Assembly (NCBI GenBank): GCA_018806985.1
Contig: JADANN010000369.1
Location: 1,616,501 to 1,680,500 of the forward strand
DNA length: 64,000 nucleotides
Source: Angiostrongylus vasorum
Taxonomy: Eukaryota; Nematoda; Chromadorea; Rhabditida; Metastrongylidae
Direction of reading: 5' to 3'
Shown: piece after piece, positions 59,661-64,000 of the stretch
Layout of the letters: each line of letters starts with the position of its first letter
Numbering within the stretch: position 1 is the first letter of the stretch
Notes under the pieces: generated by a model
Told to the model about the DNA's origin: nothing
Databases searched by the model: none
What the model saw: the letters and a program-made list of their open reading frames with translations, nothing else
Made by a program: the position numbers and the translations under genes

Positions 59661-59929
59661 CCGTTACCGATAGTTTCCTTAATACATGTAACTACTAATT
59701 CCTAGTTATTAATGCCAAAAACGCTCGACACGGCAACGACTTATGCAACAAATCGTCAGTTGTTGTAACCGCCTTTATACGATCATCAGAATTTGGTAAT
59801 GACTAAAGTTCGACTTTTTTCTTGAGGGAATAGGCTAGTGTCAAAATGTTACACCACGTAGCCAGCTCATATTTAATAGACGAAAATAATTGTCTATGAA
59901 TATAATGGAATATTCTTTTTCATCCATAT

Positions 59930-60307
59930 TCAAATATCTAGGGTGTCGATTTTGAGTATGTCTTCAAATATCCGAGTAGGATTACGGTTATCACATAACT
60001 GCACTTCTAGTCCGGTTTTGGCTTTAAAAGCTGCAACTGTCCCGCGCGATATCGCGCCGAGAAATGTTGCGTCTCGCCGCGTAGAGCGTTTGCTTGGTGC
60101 CAATCGTCGACTTCGACGTTTGGCAGTTCGTTCGTGATACGTGTATTTGTGATGTTTCACTTCTGCGATTCGTCGTTCGTGGGTGACGTTGCCAGTCGCC
60201 ATTGCTCGCGACGAATCGCCGCTCTTCTTCATCTTGACACCGGTGTCTGTGTCCGGTGTCCATCGCTCGTACTGTAATTTTCGTAGCCCCATTGTTCAAC
60301 TTCGTCC
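59930..60307 (-). other. GC-richer block with overlapping minus-strand frames
   Basis: Starts 270 bp after the semaphorin stop. An ATG at 60307 opens MDEVEQWGYENYSTSDGHRT before a stop; a second minus frame is open for 120 codons (60292..59930) and a third for 92 (60299..60024). CG-rich words (TCGCGACGAA, GCGCGATATCGCGCC) cluster here, unlike the flanks. It may be the 5' exon of a convergent neighbouring gene or a conserved semaphorin 3' UTR. Confidence 0.3.
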
Positions 60308-60885
60308 ATTATTTGGATTCATCATGTGATCTACTAAAAAGCAGAGTTTAGAAAAATTTCCTGAATTCCACTTGGAAGTTAAATAGTTATCGTTTCGATC
60401 TCATATTCAGCTGCTATCAATCCCTTTCTCCAGCATACTATATAACTGTGTGAGTTGTCCTGCTTGCTCTCTACACGCAGTTGGCTTGATCACAAGTATA
60501 TTGTTAATTCATAGATTTCTTGTACAGATTTTGATCGATTATTGTTGGATGAATAATTAAAGAAAATGTGATGCTTTCTTCCACAAAGCTATGATGAATA
60601 AACAAGTCATCAATTGATACTGATCCTTAGTTTTACAATTTCTAATCTTTATCAGGGTGAATGAGGAAGAAATACTACTGGGTTTTTTCTATTGTCTGGG
60701 AAAAACAAGGTACTATCACCGGAAAATCACAGCTATCATACATCAGCACCCTGCATAAAAAGGGCAACACCGAGTGAGTATGCATTTTTCGAGAGATGGT
60801 CAGCTGAGGAAGACCCAACTCGATTCGAAGGCGAAGACGCCAGATCGAAACGAAGAAGAACGGTGGACTATCTACTCGGATCGTC

Positions 60886-60921
60886 GGCTCTGATGAAGAG
60901 GAAGACGTCGAAACGTTAGCC
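60886..60921 (+). ncRNA. Hammerhead-ribozyme-like motif with canonical CUGAUGA core
   Basis: Core CTGATGA and GAAAC are both canonical. Helix I is a perfect GGCT/AGCC; the cleavage triplet is GTT rather than GTC. Helix II is disrupted compared with sister copies at 5000 and 14712, which show GACG pairing. It is followed by GAATAAAACTG, shared with those copies. Confidence 0.5.
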
Positions 60922-60929
60922 GAATAAAA

Positions 60930-62290
60930 CTGCTTATCAACCTCGTGTAAGCTCATGAAAGAAAGAATACTACTGGCTTTGTTGTTCTATGTTTAGCATT
61001 TAATAAAATCGGGTTGACTTACTTAGAATGGAAAGAATCATGGAGTCGATGAGGTTCATATGAAGCTCCGTCCTCTTTTTCAGCACGTTCTCGACTCTTT
61101 CGAAACCGGCCATTTCTTTCTACTGAGCTCTAGTGTTTAGCTGTTTTGACTTCCCTAACAATTAAGGAAAACCTCGGAGATCATCGTTCCGTTGAGTGCC
61201 AGCAGGTCGTTAAGACAAGTTTAGTCTTTACGAACATCGTTTTCTTTAGATTCATATGAAGCTTGTTCCTTCCACATACAGTGTTAAAGTCTGAAGGTAT
61301 TCAATTCGCTCAGCTGATGGTTGAAATCATGAATTTGGTATGATCAGTGAAGTGACTATGGTGTATCATCAAGCTTCATTTTCCACTTTATGAGGCAAGT
61401 CCCATTCCAGCGTGTGTGTGAATATTCCAGGAATGCTAGTAAAAGTTTATTATATTGCATCGCCTGTCGACCACACTTGTATGCCACTAATAAAATCGTT
61501 GTAGAATGCTGGAATTTTTGTCGTAAACCTACTGTAGCTCGTGAAAATCCCTTGAGCACTAAATCGGAAGGCCTTGTCCGGTCTGTCTCTTTACGATCGC
61601 GCCGTTCGATATCTTTCGAGTAAAGAGTTCGTAGATTATTTTTATACAACAACAGCAACATGCTAGACTTCCAGCACTAGGCGGTACGATGATATGTGCA
61701 GGGCTTGAGCACTGTGCTGATTAGATTTAGAATGTTCTTTTTCAGATAGTTCTCCAATCCTGTTAAAGCATTCAGACAATGAACGGAGAAACGCTGATAC
61801 GACACATATCAATCTATCTAACATGATATGGAGCAGATGGACATGGTTATTTAAGAGATAAAAAGAAGACGTTGTGGACGACATTTTTCATTGCCCGTCT
61901 GTTTCAGTCACTATTCTGAGGCTAGTCATCTTGATCATATAGTTGGCGAAGATTCGACAAGCGTTGTGGATGGCCTTCAGTGATTGAGCGTACATCAATG
62001 TTATAAATTAATTGATTGATCGAAGCTAAGGCAGTCAGGTCATTTATGAATAAACCTGTGTGCCTTACCATGTGCAATGTCACTCTTGATTTTCGTCTAA
62101 CCTCTGTGAACTCACCTAAGGGCTCTTACCCTCGAGATCTTTCATATTAGAGAAGTTTGTTAGGTGAGACAGCAATTCTTCCTTCTAATACGTGCGAAAT
62201 CGCAACCCTTTTGGTTTTACATCAATGCAGCTTTGAAGATTCACATATCTGAAAAAATTAAGCGTCGTTTGATTGTCAGCCATAAAACCT
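60930..62290. other. No gene recognised between semaphorin and ion channel exon
   Basis: Overlapping frames on both strands at 61356..61661 cannot be assigned. A CCTCTTTTTCAG acceptor at about 61081 leads to a short open stretch (HVLDSFETGHFFLLSS), a possible but unsupported exon. Upstream exons of the ion channel were sought here and not found. Confidence 0.4.
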
Positions 62291-62299
62291 TAAATGCGT

Positions 62300-62535
62300 T
62301 TGGCGTTGGTTGGTCACTGAAGAATTGCAGATGTAAATGAATGCATATTTGGTCTGTAAGACGGCTTATGAGTCTGATCTGTCAAGTCCGTGTTTTTTAT
62401 CTTCCCAAACAAGTCTGATAGCAAATTGCTGATCCTAAAGGGATGAGGGCTTCAATTTTCACAGAGTATGGGATTGAACCACAACCATGTGTTTATTACT
62501 GGGCACCTCTACTCCTCGCACCGCACACGTTCCTA
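62300..62535 (-). mobile_element. SINE family B copy, diverged
   Basis: Body blocks AATGAATGCATATTTGG, CAAACAAGTCTGATAGCAAA and GATCCTAAAGGGATG, then GGGATTGAACCACAACC as the B-box region. It lies 400 bp before the ion channel exon. Confidence 0.5.
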
Positions 62536-62952
62536 ACCCATACCAAGGCCATTTCATCAATACGTGACTTATCACTAAGTCAGCGTTTAATAATTATACA
62601 ACCACGGCTATTATGAGAATTATTACATGTCAGATGAAAGAAAATCTGCTAGAGGTTCTGGCTCGTCATCGACATGTAAACCAGTTGCGGACACCCAGAG
62701 AGCTATTATAGCGGCATTCGAATACTGCACAAAACGTTCTACATCTGTGTAGAAATTCTACATTGATAGTGAATTACTTGCTAGTTGACATTTGAGACCT
62801 GAATGGTCCGTCCTCGTCCCTCACAGTAGAAGTGAAGACGAGTCATATAAAAATAAAAAAAATATTTGTCAATTGTATTAGTGGAATTTATTTAAAATCA
62901 TCATTATTTCACCTGGTTTTATTGCAAAGTCACCTCTGCGTCTGCCGTTTAG

Positions 62953-63063
62953 ATCGGAAATCCCACTTCCACGGCCGGTTTCCGTGCAAGTGGAGGTCAC
63001 CGTGCAGGACGTCATGGAGCTCTCTGTACGGAGCAACAGCTTCTCAGCTGATGTCTGGTTTAG
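62953..63063 (+). CDS. Internal exon of a Cys-loop ligand-gated ion channel (partial gene)
   Basis: A 111-nt exon with acceptor TGCCGTTTAG and donor GTAGGC, entered after two bases of a codon and left after two. It reads SEIPLPRPVSVQVEVTVQDV, then MELSVRSNSFSADVWF. This matches the extracellular ligand-binding region of pentameric channels, where the pattern V-V-V-x-Q-D-(I/V)-x-E-(L/I)-S...F-x-A-D-x-W-F leads into the ...IWRDPRL strand. The pattern is closest in style to the nematode acetylcholine-gated anion channel and LGC group. No flanking exon was found between 59661 and 64000, so upstream exons may be short or overlap the semaphorin, and downstream exons lie beyond the window. Confidence 0.75.
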
Positions 63064-63331
63064 GTAGGCTTATGTTTCTTGCTGTTCAGCACAGCTGCAT
63101 TGAACTTTTTAGTAGTTTTTGTTCTCGAAAATTTGCAAGGAAAAGCACATTGTTCTTTTGCTGTCATCAATAAACAGCATTGCTTAATAGTTACTTATTA
63201 TTAGTTTAGTTAATGGCGACGTATTTGGAAAAATGTCTTGAGTTTCTAAATAAAGGTGGTTTGGCCCGGTAATCCTCCACAATTGTTTGGTCATAACATT
63301 TCAACTAGATCAACATGAACAAAGTACCTGA

Positions 63332-63706
63332 TACTTGACACTTGAATGGCCCATCCTCACTGGTCACGCGGGCCCCAGCATAATCTCCATTTCTCAGAGA
63401 TCTGATGGTTAAGCCATTGCGGTTCTCTGGAACCCGTGGTCATCCTGGACAAAGTCTGCCTCAGCTCTTCACCACCACATGCAGTGGCAGCCTTTGTGTA
63501 TCAGAGGGAGATTTGCCACTATGCGACTTTGATACCAGGATGGCGGTGGATCCTGGTATTGGTTTACCCTTAGCTGATGGGCTTTCTGATGGAAACGCCG
63601 GACCTCCTCAGCGTGGGAGATCCTGCCAGGCAATGAATCCGCCGCTGTACATCGCAGTTCGTTACCTAGGAACAACTTCCGACCACGACGAGGCGGTAAA
63701 CTGTTG
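63332..63706 (-). repeat. Repeat family A copy, full length
   Basis: Tail complement TGATACTTGACACTTGAATG, core AGGGAGATTTGCCACTATGC, end GACGAGGCGGTAAACTGTTG. It lies 270 bp after the ion channel exon. Confidence 0.6.
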
Positions 63707-63784
63707 AGAGGAAAAAAAAGAAAATTTCATAAAAAATGGACTTACTTGTTAAAAAAAACCACAAATACCTTTCTTGCGTTTAGT

Positions 63785-64000
63785 TTTTATTTACTGCTTA
63801 CTACAATTTTCATAGCAGGGTGTTACACGAAATCAACCGCAACGATACTGAGATATTCGCAAAACTTGGACCCTGGGCCATTGCACTGTTTGATAGGAAA
63901 CCAGCTGAGAGAAACGCAGTGCTAGGGCCTCCGTGGCGCACTGTGTAATGCGCGAGGCCCGGAAAGGGAAGTCGTGGTTCGATCTGGCGCGAGATTTTGC
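63785..64000. mobile_element. SINE family C composite running off the window
   Basis: An inverted tail (CAACGATACTGAGATATTCG) is followed by a plus-oriented head (CAGCTGAGAGAAACGCAGTG, CCTCCGTGGCGCACTGTGTA, GTCGTGGTTCGATCTGGC). This is the same head-to-head layout as 2793..3025; it is cut by the window edge. Confidence 0.5.

Noticed and set aside
63405..63707. 100-codon plus-strand frame near the right end
   Set aside because: Entirely within a repeat family A copy; not conserved between copies.
1..64000. CRISPR arrays, bacterial operons, ribosomal RNA genes and integrated phage
   Set aside because: No regularly spaced repeats, ribosome binding site patterns or rRNA sequence were seen; the window is clearly eukaryotic.

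Overview
The window reads as nematode genomic DNA, most likely from a parasitic rhabditid such as a hookworm-like strongylid. It is AT-biased. Small exons carry GT donors and short TTTCAG or TTTTAG acceptors. Introns are long and packed with short interspersed repeats and Penelope-like retroelement remnants. I see no bacterial operons, CRISPR arrays, rRNA genes or free-standing tRNA genes. The species call is inference.

The one gene fully resolved is a class 1 transmembrane semaphorin on the plus strand, from the start codon at 25266 to the stop at 59660. It has 15 exons whose reading phases all agree and encodes 703 residues: signal peptide, Sema domain, PSI domain, one membrane span and a tail of about 110 residues. 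It belongs to the SMP-1/SMP-2 (Sema-1) group, which acts as plexin ligands in nematode epidermal and neuronal morphogenesis. I cannot tell which paralogue it is. Intron 1 (13.7 kb) and intron 2 (12.7 kb) make up most of the gene.

Downstream on the same strand, 62953..63063 is one internal exon of a Cys-loop ligand-gated ion channel. The rest of that gene was not found here. Between the two genes lies a GC-richer block with open minus-strand frames (59930..60307).

The left 25 kb holds no gene I can name. It contains several open frames with plausible splice sites that may be exons of unrecognised genes: minus 13757..14935, minus 9808..9944, minus 7498..7661, minus 5578..5819, plus 16990..17163 and plus 18111..18318. 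These are low-confidence calls.

The repeats are the most distinctive content. (1) A decayed Penelope-like element at 41512..43949 in semaphorin intron 2 carries a partial reverse transcriptase, a GIY-YIG endonuclease, and two near-identical inverted arms. (2) At least a dozen intact or degraded 36-nt hammerhead-ribozyme-like motifs are scattered through the window, two of them at the ends of that element. (3) A tRNA-derived SINE (family B) is present in about 15 copies. (4) A second tRNA-like SINE (family C) and a rarer third (family D) occur. (5) A roughly 380-bp repeat (family A) has an (AAGT)n tail like those used by RTE-type LINEs. Several of these form foldback structures. Intron 1 also contains a decayed cluster of minus-strand frames (31269..33070) of unknown origin.
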